A DNA stretch of 64,000 bases from Microvelia longipes. Lineage: Eukaryota > Arthropoda > Insecta > Hemiptera > Veliidae. Numbering within the stretch: position 1 is the first letter of the stretch; each line of letters opens with the position of its first letter. A program made the position numbers and the translations under genes. The notes beneath the pieces are model-generated. The model did not search any database. It saw only the letters and a list, made by a program, of their open reading frames with translations, and was not told the DNA's origin. This document shows, in pieces, positions 45,801-57,415 of the stretch. The DNA lies in the NCBI GenBank assembly GCA_018340805.1, contig JACMZG010001914.1:9035590-9099589 (forward strand). Direction: 5' to 3'.

Positions 45801-47055
45801 TTTTAAATTATATTGTTATATATTATTATTTTAAATTATATTATTATATACATATTATTATTATAATACTATATTAAATTATATATTATTATATTATAAA
45901 ATTTAATTAATAATTATATATTTTAAATAATTAAATGTAGTTACAGAGAATAGTTCAATTCATGTACTACTAAGCAATGTAAATTAATTTGCTTGAGGAA
46001 ACTGCAGTTGGAAAATTTGTTATAAGAAAATTACACTATTGAGATTGTTTAAGTAGTAGAAGGAGGGAGGAAGGGAGCGATTCCTTTAATTTGTCTAAAT
46101 TCGATAAAATATAAATTGATTTGTAATTTATAATTTAATTAATATAATAATTTAATTTAATATAAAAATATAATTTAATTTATTTGTTTAAAAAGGTTTC
46201 AGGATGAAGGATAATTTAGAGGATTTTAGTTAATTTTTAATATTTTTCTGAATTTATTAGACGTTAAAGTTTGTGAAGATGGTAAGTTATGAGTAAAATT
46301 AGTTAGACTTAATCTATTTTAATAGATTCCGGAAGCAGATAGATTCCTGCTTCCGAAATTTGCCACGTTTTGGAAGCAGGTAATTTTGTTTTCGAAGCAG
46401 GTAATTCTGCCATCTTTAGTATAGTCTTGAGAAAGACGGTATTTGCTATGAGTAGGGTGTCAGGATTTTAACCTGACTTCGTAAGCAAATGTCAACTAGC
46501 TTAGACAGAACTTTGAAACTTTTTTACCTGAGACCTTCCCCAAGGAGGCCTTTTTTCGACACATTTTCTTTTTGAGATAATATATTTTCCCAAATGTATA
46601 ATCTTTCGCATGATTATCTAATTAAGTACCATTTACCATTAATGAAAAAAAACATTCTAAAGAAAGTGAGGAACAAATTGTGATACATCATCAGGAAGTG
46701 ACCTGATGCAAGGCAAGCCAACACCATTAAACACATGTATTCGGTTCAAATTTTATTATTAGATTTAACAGTTGACTCTGATCCACTAGTACAGAAGAAA
46801 AACCTGATTTAACAGTTTATACGGTAGTTTAGTCTTACATAGTTATTACGTAATGTAAAGGTATTAGATTAATCTTGACTCAGGTAGGGTTAATATAAAC
46901 CCGAAAATAATGCTTCCGCGAGGCTTTTATTGGTGTGGAAGTAATGTCATGGTTAATAATGGGCATAATTGCTTATTCAGTATTATGGAACAGGAGAAAA
47001 CCTTTGGCCCCATTTGACTAAATGAAAGTATTTAAATTAAAAAGTAGGCCACTCC
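45800..47055. other. AT-rich DNA with short local repeats
   Basis: 45800-45930 and 46110-46190 are almost pure A/T. GGAAGCAG...CTGCTTCC and repeated GAAGCAGGTAATT words lie at about 46328-46410. No gene recognised. Confidence 0.5.
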
Positions 47056-47059
47056 AAAT

Positions 47060-47215
47060 TTTCCTCACCATGTCGGAATTTCCTTTTTTTCTCGACTTTC
47101 CACACGCTTCACTCGTCCTTAGACAGTTAAAAAATCCGTTTTATTCCTAGCGGTCACCCATCTTGTACTGACTCGTTCGATTCTGCTTAACATTACTGAT
47201 CTAGCAAAGCCCATA
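47060..47215 (-). mobile_element. Family V fragment with 5S-like segment
   Basis: Closing module (CACGCTTCACTCGTCCTTAG) then AGCGGTCACCCATCTTGTAC and GATTCTGCTTAAC, which on the minus strand is the 5S-like GTTAAGCAGAATC...GATGGGTGACCGCT. Confidence 0.7.
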
Positions 47216-47351
47216 AATATACTAGACGTATAGTAATGCAACCTAGTATACTTATTTATCACATACACTTATATTCAATTTTTATGCAATTAGATTACAT
47301 TTCTCAATATTTTTTAACATTAACATGCCGTTATATATACAATACATTATT

Positions 47352-47558
47352 AGTTGTATATATATACATACATATATATATATATATTATATATAATATA
47401 TATATATATATATATAATATAATATATATATATATTGTGTGTAATAATATAATATATATATTATATATCCTACTAATATATATAACTAAATCCTACTAAT
47501 ATATAATATTGTAACCTTTTTTTTGGTGGAAATAAAGAATTTATTATTATTATATTAC
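47352..47558. repeat. (TA)n tract and possible LINE 3' tail
   Basis: Interrupted TA repeats at about 47352-47500 are followed by GGTGGAAATAAAGAATTTAT and (TTA)n at 47528-47555. A 3' end of this form is typical of insect non-LTR elements, but no coding part adjoins it. Confidence 0.45.
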
Positions 47559-47860
47559 GATATTGAAATCCTCCCTTCTTTTAAACCACAAAAAGAGGCA
47601 ACAACAACAAAACCTGATACATATTTCTTTCAAAACGCACAATGACTTTATAATCTAGGAACAGAAGATGAAGATAATAGTAAGGTTATGTATTTGAAGC
47701 TTTAGAACGCGGATGAAGATGCTATTAGCACTATTATACAACCAAAGTAAGCCTATCTACTAATGATCGAAGCAGTTAAAGAAATAAAACGAATCGCTGT
47801 TCCTTTTCGCATTTGGCTATTACCTTTTTCGACATTGAGAATCATTCTGTTGCCTTCCCT

Positions 47861-48177
47861 CATAGAGATATTATTACTAGAGAGGCTTTAGAGGTTAAAT
47901 TTTGAAACATTGGACAAATAACCTGACCACCTTCGCTAATAAATAAAATGAAATAGTCAGTAAAAAATTACAGTATCTTATATAGGAGAACGTTAAAAAT
48001 ACAAATCAAAACACGAACAATGTGCGGTAGACGATAACAATTAATTTATTATAACCTTAAATCACTCTTGGAGGAGGTTTCAATGAGATTATACAAAGCC
48101 CCTAAGAGTCCTAAAAAGATGTTTCAGGGCTCTCAGTGGATTGAGATGGGATATGCCCTCTCTAGTATATACCTATG
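47861..48177 (+). mobile_element. Family X hAT-type MITE, copy 1
   Basis: CATAGAGATATTATTACTAG at the left and CCTCTCTAGTATATACCTATG at the right are the X termini. Inside lie GTTAAATTTTGAAACATTGG, CACTCTTGGAGGAGGTTTC and AAAAAGATGTTTCAGGGCTC. The target duplication is imperfect (GCCTTCCCT and GGCTTCCCT with a 2-base offset). Confidence 0.9.
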
Positions 48178-48502
48178 TGGCTTCCCTATAGAAAATAGTA
48201 GCACAGTCTAACATAACTCGGCGATCTGCGGCTCAGCTGCTCCGTGTTGTGGCTGCTTTGCTCGGATCGCAAACTGATCTTAAAAGATCTTATACTCAGA
48301 AAAATATTGACTAGGATATCAAACTCGACAGAGAATTTTACCTCCTTCCACTCCAACGATATTTTTAAGTTAGCAAGGTTGTATTTACTGAAGTAGAGGA
48401 AGCAATTAAATAATCAACTACAATTGCTGTATCAACAGAACGCATCAATTGTAGCAAATTCATGAATCGATTTTTATAGGATTAACGACATTAAAAATTA
48501 GT

Positions 48503-48664
48503 TATAGTATAACACACGGTTAAAATCAGATGAGAGTGTGGGAAAATAGTGTTGAGGAACCAATGAAATTTTGTGCTTGATTAAACATCTATAAGTGACC
48601 TTATTGGCTCCCTCCCATTATTTTCCCTACGCTGTCAACTGATTTAACCGTGTGTTATACTATA
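48503..48664. mobile_element. Family R palindromic MITE, copy 3
   Basis: TATAGTATAACACACGGTTA and AACCGTGTGTTATACTATA are the inverted ends. Inside are GGGAAAATAGTGTTGAGGAA and GGCTCCCTCCCATTATTTTC. Confidence 0.92.
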
Positions 48665-48761
48665 GTAACGTCATATAGTTTTCAGAAACTATAAATAGTT
48701 ATTTATGTGTCTACTAGATTGACTTCTGTTAAAAATTCCATTTAGTTCTGCCGAACACTAT

Positions 48762-48764
<3 letters not shown>

Positions 48765-48828
<64 letters not shown>

Positions 48829-48891
48829 TCTGTGAGTTTGTGTGACAAAACCATATTTCTTACACAAAATTAAACATTTTACACTAAAATG

Positions 48892-48950
<59 letters not shown>
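48765..48950. repeat. Repeat P (inverted) between two (TA)n tracts
   Basis: TA repeats at 48765-48825 and about 48892-48945 flank a 65-bp P segment (GTTTGTGTGACAAAACCATA, TTTCTTACACAAAATT), the reverse complement of 29525-29585. Confidence 0.8.
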
Positions 48951-48952
<2 letters not shown>

Positions 48953-49049
48953 TGTACTCTTGATATTCAGTCATTCCTTCATTGAAACTGCCTCCTCTCC
49001 CATGACACTAGCCACATCAGCTTATTTTTCTATGAAAATTCGCTAAGAA

Positions 49050-49545
49050 CTCCTAAACATCTGGATCTAAGGTCGTAAGCATTGTTACAATTGTAAAATG
49101 AAAAATCTTTCTTCGTAAAAACCTGTCTATATATTCATTACACCAGGTGATTTGTCAAGCAGAAAAAGTAGCCATAGACTCCCCTGACGTGCAGCTAAAC
49201 CTCTTTCATACATTTATATCAATCCTTAATTAATCAAATATTTGATTAATTTGAAGCTCTTCATTTCATTATATCATCTCTTTTATGTGACCTCATCAAT
49301 TTATAATTTAATTTTAGGTGAATAGACAAGCGACCTAATTCAGTACATAAGATGTTACAAATCATAAAGAACTTTATTAAGCAGATTACAAAATAATACT
49401 GAATAATACTGTCAGTAAAGAATCTATTCATTTAATAAATGATAGTACTGATAGGATGGTTAGCGATAATGGAGTTCAACTTAATAATGTACATTCCTCC
49501 ACAAAATATATTTCTTAATAATAGGAAACCACTTTTAACCTAATA
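49050..49545. other. Unassigned AT-rich DNA
   Basis: No gene or recognised repeat. Confidence 0.5.
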
Positions 49546-49559
49546 AAGAACACACACAA

Positions 49560-49798
<239 letters not shown>

Positions 49799-49802
49799 TT
49801 TT

Positions 49803-50775
49803 AAGTTTAAGTCATACAAAATTTAGAGTGCTAAAACTTCAGACACCCTACACTGGACCTCAGAATAAAATAGTCATGCAAAGTTTAGAGTGTTAAAACT
49901 TCAGACTCGCAACACTCGACTTCAGAATAAAATAGTCATACAACGTTTAGAGTGTTAAAAATTCACTCGCAACACTCGACCTCAGAATAAATGGTCAAAA
50001 CAAGATTAGATTTTAAAAATTCACTCGCAACACTCGACCTTCAGAATAAATGGTCATACAAAGTTTAGAGAGTTAAAAATTCACTCGCAACACTCGACCT
50101 CAGAATAAATGGTCAAACAAAGATTAGATTGTTAAAAATTCACTCGCAACACTCGACCTCAGAATAAATGGTCATACAAAGTTTAGAGAGTTAAAAATTC
50201 ACTCGCAACACTCGACCTCAGAATAAATGGTCAAACAAAGATTAGATTGTTAAAAATTCACTCGCAACACTCGACCTCAGAATAAATGGTCATACAAAGT
50301 TTAGAGAGTTAAAAATTCACTCGCAACACTCGACCTCAGAATAAATGGTCAAACAAAGATTAGATTGTTAAAAATTCACTCGCAACACTCGACCTCAGAA
50401 TAAATGGTCATACAAAGTTTAGAGAGTTAAAAATTCACTCGCAACACTCGACCTCAGAATAAATGGTCAAACAAAGATTAGATTGTTAAAAATTCACTCG
50501 CAACACTCGACCTCAGAATAAATGGTCATACAAAGCTTAGAGAGTTAAAAAATTCACTCGCAACACTCGATTCAAACAATTTAAAAATTCACTCGCAACA
50601 CTCGACCTCAGAATAAATGGTCAAACAAAGTTTAGAGTGTTAAAAATTCACTCGCAACACTGGACCTCAGAATAAAATAGTCATACAAAGTTTAGAGTGT
50701 TAAAACTTCTGAGTCGCTTCCCTCGACCTCAGAATAAATGGTCAAACAAAGTTTAGAGTGAGGTCGCTTTCCTCG
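49803..50775. repeat. 59-bp tandem array with 118-bp higher-order dimers
   Basis: The shared core is CACTCGCAACACTCGACCTC then AGAATAAATGGTCA. From about 50041 to 50540 two variants alternate strictly: TACAAAGTTTAGAGAGTTAA and AACAAAGATTAGATTGTTAA. Dimers are nearly identical to each other, while units at both edges (49803-50000, 50560-50775) are divergent. The core resembles the V module CTCGTCCTCAGAATATAAAA. Confidence 0.95.
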
Positions 50776-50859
50776 ACCTCAAAATGTTATGATTATTCGA
50801 CGCTATTATGTAAACAGACCTAAGTCTGATTTTTTCGACCGAGTTTGAATTCTGTAGCA

Positions 50860-51005
50860 TAAACACAGCGAGAGTCATGCGTAAAACACAAACACAAACG
50901 TCATAAAAATGCCTCAGACGGATAATTATGATGAAACCTTGGATGAACGCAATTTTTTAGGTGAACGCAATACTTTTCCTATTTACCGTATAAATTGAAA
51001 AGTAA
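50860..51005 (-). mobile_element. Family V terminal part, right of the 59-bp array
   Basis: AGCATAAACACAGCGAGAGT, AAAACACAAACACAAACGTC, CGGATAATTATGATGAAACC and CGCAATACTTTTCCTATTTA lie in V minus-strand order, ending at the usual V terminus (AAAAGTAAAA). Confidence 0.7.
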
Positions 51006-51910
51006 AAATGCAGCGAGATCAAACATACAGATGTGAACACTACTTAAAAGCATAAGAGAAATACTTGGTTCTGGTTGGTTAAATTAATTAATAGTAAATC
51101 AGGTTACGAGTGATCAACCAATCAGCAGATTTACGTAATTGTTTATCACCTCTAACTTATGACACATTGTTACTTTTAACTATTTGAATGACTTGACAAA
51201 ATTCAGGTTAACACAAAACGTTAGGAGATTAATAATCACGGAGGAGATGTAACCTTTCAATTATTTATTGAAAGGTTACAGCTCCTCAAAACATAGAAGA
51301 GATGAACTTTCGACTTCCCGCCAAAAAATATCTCTAAGCTCTTTTACACCTTCAAAACTAATAATAAAATTCAAAACTAAAAAATTTGATACGAGGTACC
51401 TCGAGAATTTTCCTCATCACATCGGATTCGCTACGCTCATCCTCCCTGCTTCGGACTCGCTTCGCTCGTTCCGAGAATATACAATTCACTACATTTATAC
51501 TGCAACATGTCTTCGCACTCGCTTCGCTTGTCCTCAGATTATAAATGCATCCGTATCATTGTCAGCCCTCACCCATACAACACTGACCACGCTCAATGCT
51601 GCTTAATTTTTATGATCCAACAAGAATCGTGGATATGGAAACGAAACATGACGTACTTATTTATTACGTAAAAGTTTAAAACTAGTACCGAATTACAACT
51701 CAATTAAATTATTTCCCTATTATTTACAATTTAAAAAAAAATTAAGTCATTCTGCAAAAAATTGAACTAATGCTGATAATGAGATGAAAATTAGCACAAT
51801 TGTTGCTCTAAAAGATGGCTTTAGGCTTGCTAAATTTTAAATAACGTCAGAAAAAAATATTTTTCGAATAGCACAACTAAACCTGAAGATTGATTTTAGT
51901 GTTTAGTGTA

Positions 51911-53155
51911 AGGCCCGTATTCAAAGACGTTTCCTAACATTTTCCTAACATTCTCCTAACTTTTTCCTAACATTTTCCTAACTTTTTCCTAACATTTTCC
52001 TAACTTTTCCTAACATTTTCTAACTTTTTCCTAACATTTTCCAACTTCCAAACTTTTCCTAGCTCCTAGCATTCTCCTAACATTTTCCTAACGTTCTCCT
52101 ATCGTGTTATAAAAAACTTTTAGAGGCTTCGCATGATTTTATTTAGTAAGAACCTAAGGTACTTATGTCAAAAAGTGATACCATTGTAAGTAACATAATA
52201 TATCGCAAAATATCAATGTTATTAACTTATTACCTGGATTTACGACACACTTTGTCATAAACAACAATGCGGCCTTCCTTTGGCGAATGTTAAATATATT
52301 AGAAACTTTATTTACTTATGTTTTCAGTAAACAGTAGAGTTAATACAAATACAATGTTCAATTATTGTAACAGCTTTCATAAATAAAGCAGTATCAAGCG
52401 TTTCAAGTTTAAACATGGACCAGGTTGTACGAATCCAAAGGTGTCTAAATGAAAACCTGTTAATCAGTGCAACACTGTTTTCATTTTGCTAAATCATTTA
52501 CACAATTTTGTTTTTCGTATTTTGTCATCAAATTCATTATTGCTTGTGTAAAATTTTTTTGGTATAATAATGGCTGAATTATTCACACCGGACCAACTGA
52601 ATTCCCTCTTTGAATCAATAGCCGGCCCCAAACAGACCATATAAAATAAAAAATCTGATTGTGTTAAAAGAATTTCAGGGTAAACTCCCTAATAGTAAGG
52701 TAAGTGGATTAACAGTATTATGTAAATTTATAGATAGTTATTAATACGACAAAGTGTGTCATAAATCCAGGTAATAAGTTAATAACATTGATATTTTGCG
52801 ATATATTACGTTATTTACAATGGTATCACTTTTTGACTTAACTACCTTAGGTTCTTACTAAAAAAAATCATGCGAAGCCTCTAAATGACTTTTAAAACAC
52901 AGGAACGATCATTTAAATTTCGTGGCTTAAAAACATTTATCTTACCTAAACCTAAGGTGAGTGTTAGGAGTTAGGAAAATGTTAGGATAATGTTAGGAAA
53001 TGTTAGGAAATTTAGGAAAATGTTAGGAAAAGTTAGGTGTTAGGAGAATGTTAGGAAAATGTTAGGAAAAAGTTAGGAAAAAGTTAGGAAAAAGTTAGGA
53101 GAATGTTAGGAAAATGTTAGGAAAATGTTAGGAAAACGTCTTTGAATACGGGCCT
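51911..53155. mobile_element. GGCCCG-type fold-back, 1245 bp, carrying an exon-like core
   Basis: Ends AGGCCCGTATTCAAAGACGT and ACGTCTTTGAATACGGGCCT. Outer arms are arrays of TTTTCCTAACATTTTCC (left, about 51930-52105) and its complement (right, about 52965-53135). Inner arms (about 52125-52262 and 52738-52895) are long inverted copies including AAAAAGTGATACCATTGTAA and TGGATTTACGACACACTTTG. A unique centre of about 475 bp holds a coding-like start. TA precedes the left end, but the right flank reads AA. Confidence 0.92.
52570..52699 (+). pseudogene. Exon-like fragment inside the fold-back
   Basis: ATG at 52570 opens 24 codons (MAELFTPDQLNSLFESIAGP then KQTI) before a stop. One frame over, the reading continues without stop through KNLIVLKEFQGKLPNSK up to a textbook 5' splice site AAG|GTAAGT at 52697-52705. 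A single-base frameshift therefore separates a start exon of about 43 codons from its donor. No family is recognised. It may be the first exon of the parental autonomous transposon or a captured host exon. No downstream exon is present. Confidence 0.4.
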
Positions 53156-53191
53156 AAAGTTTTAACTCTTTAGCATAAATACACTTGAAGC

Positions 53192-53513
53192 CATAGAGAT
53201 TATCCCATACTAGAGGGGGCATGGCCTATTTTATTACATTGAGAGGCCTGAATCGTTTTTTAGGGCTCTCAAAGCCTCTGTGTAACCTTATTGAAACCTA
53301 TTTAAGAGTGAGTTGGGGTTCAAATAAATCAATTGTTTTTGGCTTCCCATGCATTGTTTGGATTTTTATTTATATTTTAAACGTTCAACTATATAAGTTT
53401 CTCTGATTTTGAACTAATTATTTGATTATATTTATAAGCCAAGTTGGTCAGGTTACATTTTCAGTGTTTAAAAATTCAACTAATAGGGCCTCTCTAGTAA
53501 TAATATCTCTATG
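53192..53513 (-). mobile_element. Family X hAT-type MITE, copy 2
   Basis: CATAGAGATTATCCCATACT at the left and GTAATAATATCTCTATG at the right. A perfect 8-bp target duplication CTTGAAGC lies at 53184-53191 and 53514-53521. It is inserted in V. The 61-codon frame at 53221-53406 lies inside the element. Confidence 0.95.
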
Positions 53514-53789
53514 CTTGAAGCTAATATGAGAAAAGGCACACACACATACAGACAGTCAACTTTGTGAAAACCACTCAGGAGTCTTAAAAACACCTGAAAC
53601 GGATTATTAAGGTGAAATTACAGTTCAGGAATTTTTGGCTCAAACACAATACTTTTCCATTGTACCAACGGTATAAATAAAAAATAAATAATTGAAAGAT
53701 TACAGCACCTCAAAGCATGAAGGAGATGAACTTTTGACTTCCCGACAAATGAATCTCACAGATATTTAACACCTTTAACTAATAATAAT

Positions 53790-54300
53790 ATTTATAACAG
53801 AAAAATAAAACTCAACTAAAAAAAGTCTTTAACAATTTTTAAAAGATAAATATGATAATAAATAAAAAAATAAAAATTATTATCAAAGATCTCAGATTAG
53901 AAAAAAATAATATTCCAATAAAAATAAATTTCTATACAAAATGAAGGCGAGAACTCAATATGTTATTCAGTTTAAAACTATCGACTCACATATAACTTAA
54001 TACTTGCAAAGGTGTGACATTAAAATTGCAATAAATATAAAAAGACCTTAAATAACATGACTTTAACAACACTGACAGTTACAAAGAATAGCAAGTCATC
54101 TTTTGACCTCTTTGCAAAGTTTACACATTTTGTAAGCTAAGTAATACTTTGGGAAGCGTGATTTATGGCACATTTACTATTTAATTTAGTAAAGTTAACA
54201 TTACTGTTATAGTGGTAAGGTTATGATTGACTTTTTAAGTATTATTCGTGTTGAGCAATATAAAAAGAAATAACTTAGAGAATATACTGCTGTGCCTGTA
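53790..54300. other. Unassigned AT-rich DNA
   Basis: No gene or recognised repeat. Confidence 0.5.
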
Positions 54301-54308
54301 ACATTTTA

Positions 54309-55113
54309 ATAATGAAGGGAATGTACTTTACCAATTATGTTTTTTTATTGTTAAGAATGTATTAAGAAAGAAAGTATACTTAACCAATTGTGTTTTCTTT
54401 TTGTTAAGAATGCATTAACAAAGGAAGTGTACTTTACCAATTATCTTATCTTTTTGTTAAGAACATATTAACGAAGGAAGGGTACTTTACCAATTGTGTT
54501 TTCTTGTTGTTAAGAATGCATTATTAAAGGAAGTAGACTTAACCGATTAAGTTTTCTTTTAGTTAAGAACATATTAACGAAGGAAGTGTACTTTACCAAT
54601 TGTTTTTTCTTTTTGTTAAGAATGCATTAACGAAGGAAGTGGACTTAACCAATTGTGTTTTCTTTTGTTAAGAATGCATTAACGACTTAACCAATTATGT
54701 TTTCTTTTGAAGAAATGCATTAAGAAAGAAAGTAGACTTAACCAATTATGTTTCTTTTTGTTAAGAATGCATTAACGAAGGAAGTAGACTTAACCAATTA
54801 TGTTTTCTTTTTGTTAAGAATGCATTAACGAAGGAAGTAGACTTAACCAATTATGTTTTCTTTTTGTTACAATGCATAACGAAGGAAGTAGACTTAACCA
54901 ATTATGTTTTTCTTTTTGTTAAGAATGCATTAACGAAGGAAGTAGACTTAACCATTATGTTTTCTTTTTGTTAAGAATGCATTAACGAAGGAAGTAGACT
55001 TAACCAATTATGTTTTCTTTTGTTAAGAACATATTAACGAAGGAAGTAGACTTAACCAATTATGTTTTTTTTTGTTAAGAACATATTAACGGAGGAAGTG
55101 TACTTTACCAATA
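54309..55113. repeat. 53-bp tandem array, about 15 units
   Basis: The unit is GAAGGAAGTAGACTTAACCA then ATTATGTTTTCTTTTTGTTA then AGAATGCATTAAC. A variant with TGTACTTTACC and AACATATT alternates with it in the left part and at the right edge. The centre (54770-55020) is the most homogeneous. Confidence 0.95.
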
Positions 55114-55177
55114 AGTGTACCCTTCTAGTTTTTCGTTAACGACGTAACATCGTTTTTTATAATACAAATTAATTTTG

Positions 55178-55201
55178 TATGTGGGGGAGGGGGGGGGGGG
55201 T
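55178..55201. repeat. Poly-G run
   Basis: GTGGGGGAGGGGGGGGGGGG is an unusually pure G tract in otherwise AT-rich DNA. Confidence 0.9.
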
Positions 55202-55209
55202 AAATTATC

Positions 55210-56285
55210 CCATAGTACTGATTATACTGCATATGCCAAAAGTTATTTAAGCATAATGTAAGCAATTTGTGGACCCATTTGTGAAAAGTTATGGACGGTA
55301 AGAGAGGGAGAATTGCACTTAATATGGTAGTGCTTTATCGAGAGTTTTGGGTGAAGCACAATCAATATTACCTGTTATCATTTATCAGTACAACACAATG
55401 TTTACTTTTACTCTCTTTAAAACGATTTAGTTATTAAGTAATTTAAACGAAAAATGAAATTACGTAAACACAAAATAAATTGATATCACTTTCCACAAAT
55501 AAGGTAACACTTAAATATCTTATCATTAGCACGATTTTCAGTCGTTCTGATCTCTTTTTAAAAAAAAATAAAGCCGGAAGGCAACGCTCCGATCGAGGGG
55601 TTTGAACAAGAACTGATCTAGATCAACACCTTCTAAAGAAGGTTGAAACATAATACATTTTAACACTTTTACAATAACTCAGTACTTTTTTACCTAAAGG
55701 AAATATTGATGAAAAGATTACTTTATTTTCAAATTTATCCAATTTAATTTTAATCAAATGAAACTATCTTCTACCGAGTGTGTTTATGAATAAGCCAATT
55801 GAGTACACGCTTTAACACCTTTATGTGAGAGACTGATTTATCTTTTTTTACTGATCTTTCTTAAAGATACATACTTATAATGATATGTATAATATATAAG
55901 CTGTTAGATTCGTAGGCTTGATAGAAAATATTTTTGTTCAATATAATATCAAAAAAATCATGAGGATGCCCATGCATACTCCATAACTATGGACACATTC
56001 CTGCTATAATTATAATTGGGTCATATCTCATAGTTATAGCAAGAGTATTCCTCGTACAACCCTATATGCATACTCTTCTGAAATTACGAAGAGTGTTGGG
56101 ATTGAGAAAGCCCAACTTGTTTATTTTTTATTTATTTTTCTAAATTTGTTAAATTTTGATAGACAAGTGTTTGTTTAATAAAATTAGACATTCTGTTATT
56201 AGAGTTCAAAGGAATCCGTAAATTATTTATAGTGTATAACTATAGTTATAGTTTTTATAGTTAGCTTTTATAGTTTTACTTGTTT
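55210..56285. other. Unassigned DNA between array and LINE fragment
   Basis: No gene. Words such as CCATGCATACTCCATAACTA (about 55970) recur in modified form near 60290 and 61105, hinting at another old dispersed repeat. Confidence 0.4.
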
Positions 56286-56291
56286 TCGTAA

Positions 56292-56552
56292 AAAAGAGAT
56301 TTAGAGACTCACAAAGACGTACATGACTACAATACAAGATCTACACATGACTTTACCACCAAACAACATAGGACATGTAAGTACGAAAATAGCCAGCAAT
56401 ATGCTTCAATAAAGCTCTATAACTCATTACCGAATCAACTTAAACAATTACACGACAAAAACGACTTTATTAAGCAATGTAAACATTTATTAACTAACAA
56501 ACCTGTTTATAAGATCAGTGAACTGTTTAGTAAAACTTATTATTTAAATTAA
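56292..56552 (+). pseudogene. C-terminal fragment of a non-LTR retrotransposon ORF2
   Basis: An 86-codon stop-free frame ends at TAA 56550-56552. It contains VHDYNTRS near residue 10 and IKLYNSLPNQLKQL in the middle, followed by a lysine-rich stretch. This tail, an H-D-Y-x-T-R motif followed by KLYNxLP, is characteristic of the region downstream of the reverse transcriptase domain in Jockey/CR1-like LINEs. The catalytic domain, endonuclease and ORF1 are absent: a stop lies immediately upstream (56289-56291) and no upstream homology is visible. This is a typical 5'-truncated dead copy. Confidence 0.85.
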
Positions 56553-56838
56553 AAATAGAAATCTTTGTATTTTACAAAAAAATATTGTGATGTTTAATTG
56601 TTAAATTATTAGTCTTTAGTTATTGTTATAATTCTACTCAGCTATTTGTTTGTACTATCTTTTTTTTGTCCAGTTAATTAATTTGTTGCCTCTATCGCTT
56701 GTACTAGTTTTAATTATGCCAGTTAAAACTTTTATAAGTACATTAACTAAAATTTTATTTTTTAATATAATGCTATGACGATTTGCAATTGTAAAAAAAA
56801 TACTTATACGCAAATAAAATTATTTATTTATTTATTTA
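56553..56838 (+). mobile_element. LINE 3' untranslated region and TTTA tail
   Basis: AT-rich trailer of the LINE fragment, ending ACGCAAATAAAATTATTTAT with a short (TTTA)n run. The tail marks the 3' end of insertion. Confidence 0.75.
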
Positions 56839-57199
56839 CGGGTATATTTCTGAAAACAAGTATGTTTTTACCCAAATGCTAAAAGACGACAATCTAGCTA
56901 AGTTAAATTTAGTAAGAGTAGTAGTAAGAGTAAGTAGTAGTAACTAACTTTCACTGTGTGTAAATTGATTTTTTTTTGCAAAAATCGATGATACAAATCC
57001 TATCAGACTTACAACTAGTAATTTTGAACACTTAAAATAGTTGTAAAATAGATAGATACCTTAAGAGATAAATACATTCATTATAATTTATATTAAAAAC
57101 TAGTATTTTGTATACTTCTGAAGAAAATAAAATACTAAATTATTTATTAATAATTATAATTTGACATCATAAGTTTATGTATGTTTTATTTACAGCAAC

Positions 57200-57415
57200 A
57201 TGAATGATAAAAATCATTTAGTAGTTGCTTTTACCACAAACATTAAAATCGGAAAAAGCTTCGGGCTTATTTATTTAACGTTATTATTGTTAGTTATTTT
57301 AAGGATACTTGACGGGGTTATAAATTCAGCATTTACAACCGGAAGGACGAGCAACAAATTCAAAGAACAGATTATAAAAAGTCAAAGAACAAAGAGAATG
57401 GCTAAAAACCTTTAA
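57200..57415 (+). CDS. Candidate small membrane protein on a terminal exon
   Basis: 71 codons from ATG to TAA. The N-terminus is polar (residues 1-20), followed by one hydrophobic segment at about residues 21-37 (GLIYLTLLLLVILRIL) and a lysine/arginine-rich C-terminal tail, as in single-pass small membrane proteins. Sequence context supports an exon: a splice-acceptor-like TTTTATTTACAG ends at 57195, the start context CAACATG matches the fly-type Kozak consensus, and AATAAA follows the stop by about 33 bases (57448-57453). No family recognised, no upstream exon identified and no second copy in the window. A chance open frame cannot be excluded. Confidence 0.35.
   Translation: MNDKNHLVVAFTTNIKIGKSFGLIYLTLLLLVILRILDGVINSAFTTGRTSNKFKEQIIKSQRTKRMAKNL

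Larger units (their letters stand above)
51361..53690 (-). mobile_element. Family V copy split by two later elements
   Basis: Segments 51361-51910, 53156-53191 and 53514-53690 join into one V. They run from the closing module (GGATTCGCTACGCTCATCC, CTTCGGACTCGCTTCGCTCG) and 5S-like segment (about 51555-51610), through GAATAGCACAACTAAACCTG, then TTTAACTCTTTAGCATAAAT, ACACTTGAAGC, then ACAGACAGTCAACTTTGTGA, to TTGTACCAACGGTATAAATA. A block GGTTACAGCTCCTCAAA...GACTTCCCG repeats on both outer sides (51273 and 53690). The 112-codon frame 51268-51606 is V sequence. Confidence 0.85.

Noticed and set aside
51268..51606. 112-codon frame
   Set aside because: It lies in the V closing module and 5S-like segment, which recur as non-coding repeats.
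54309..55113. CRISPR-like array
   Set aside because: The whole 53-bp unit is repeated, with no unique spacers, in eukaryotic DNA.
56292..56838. An active LINE
   Set aside because: Only the last 86 codons and the trailer remain; reverse transcriptase and endonuclease domains are absent.
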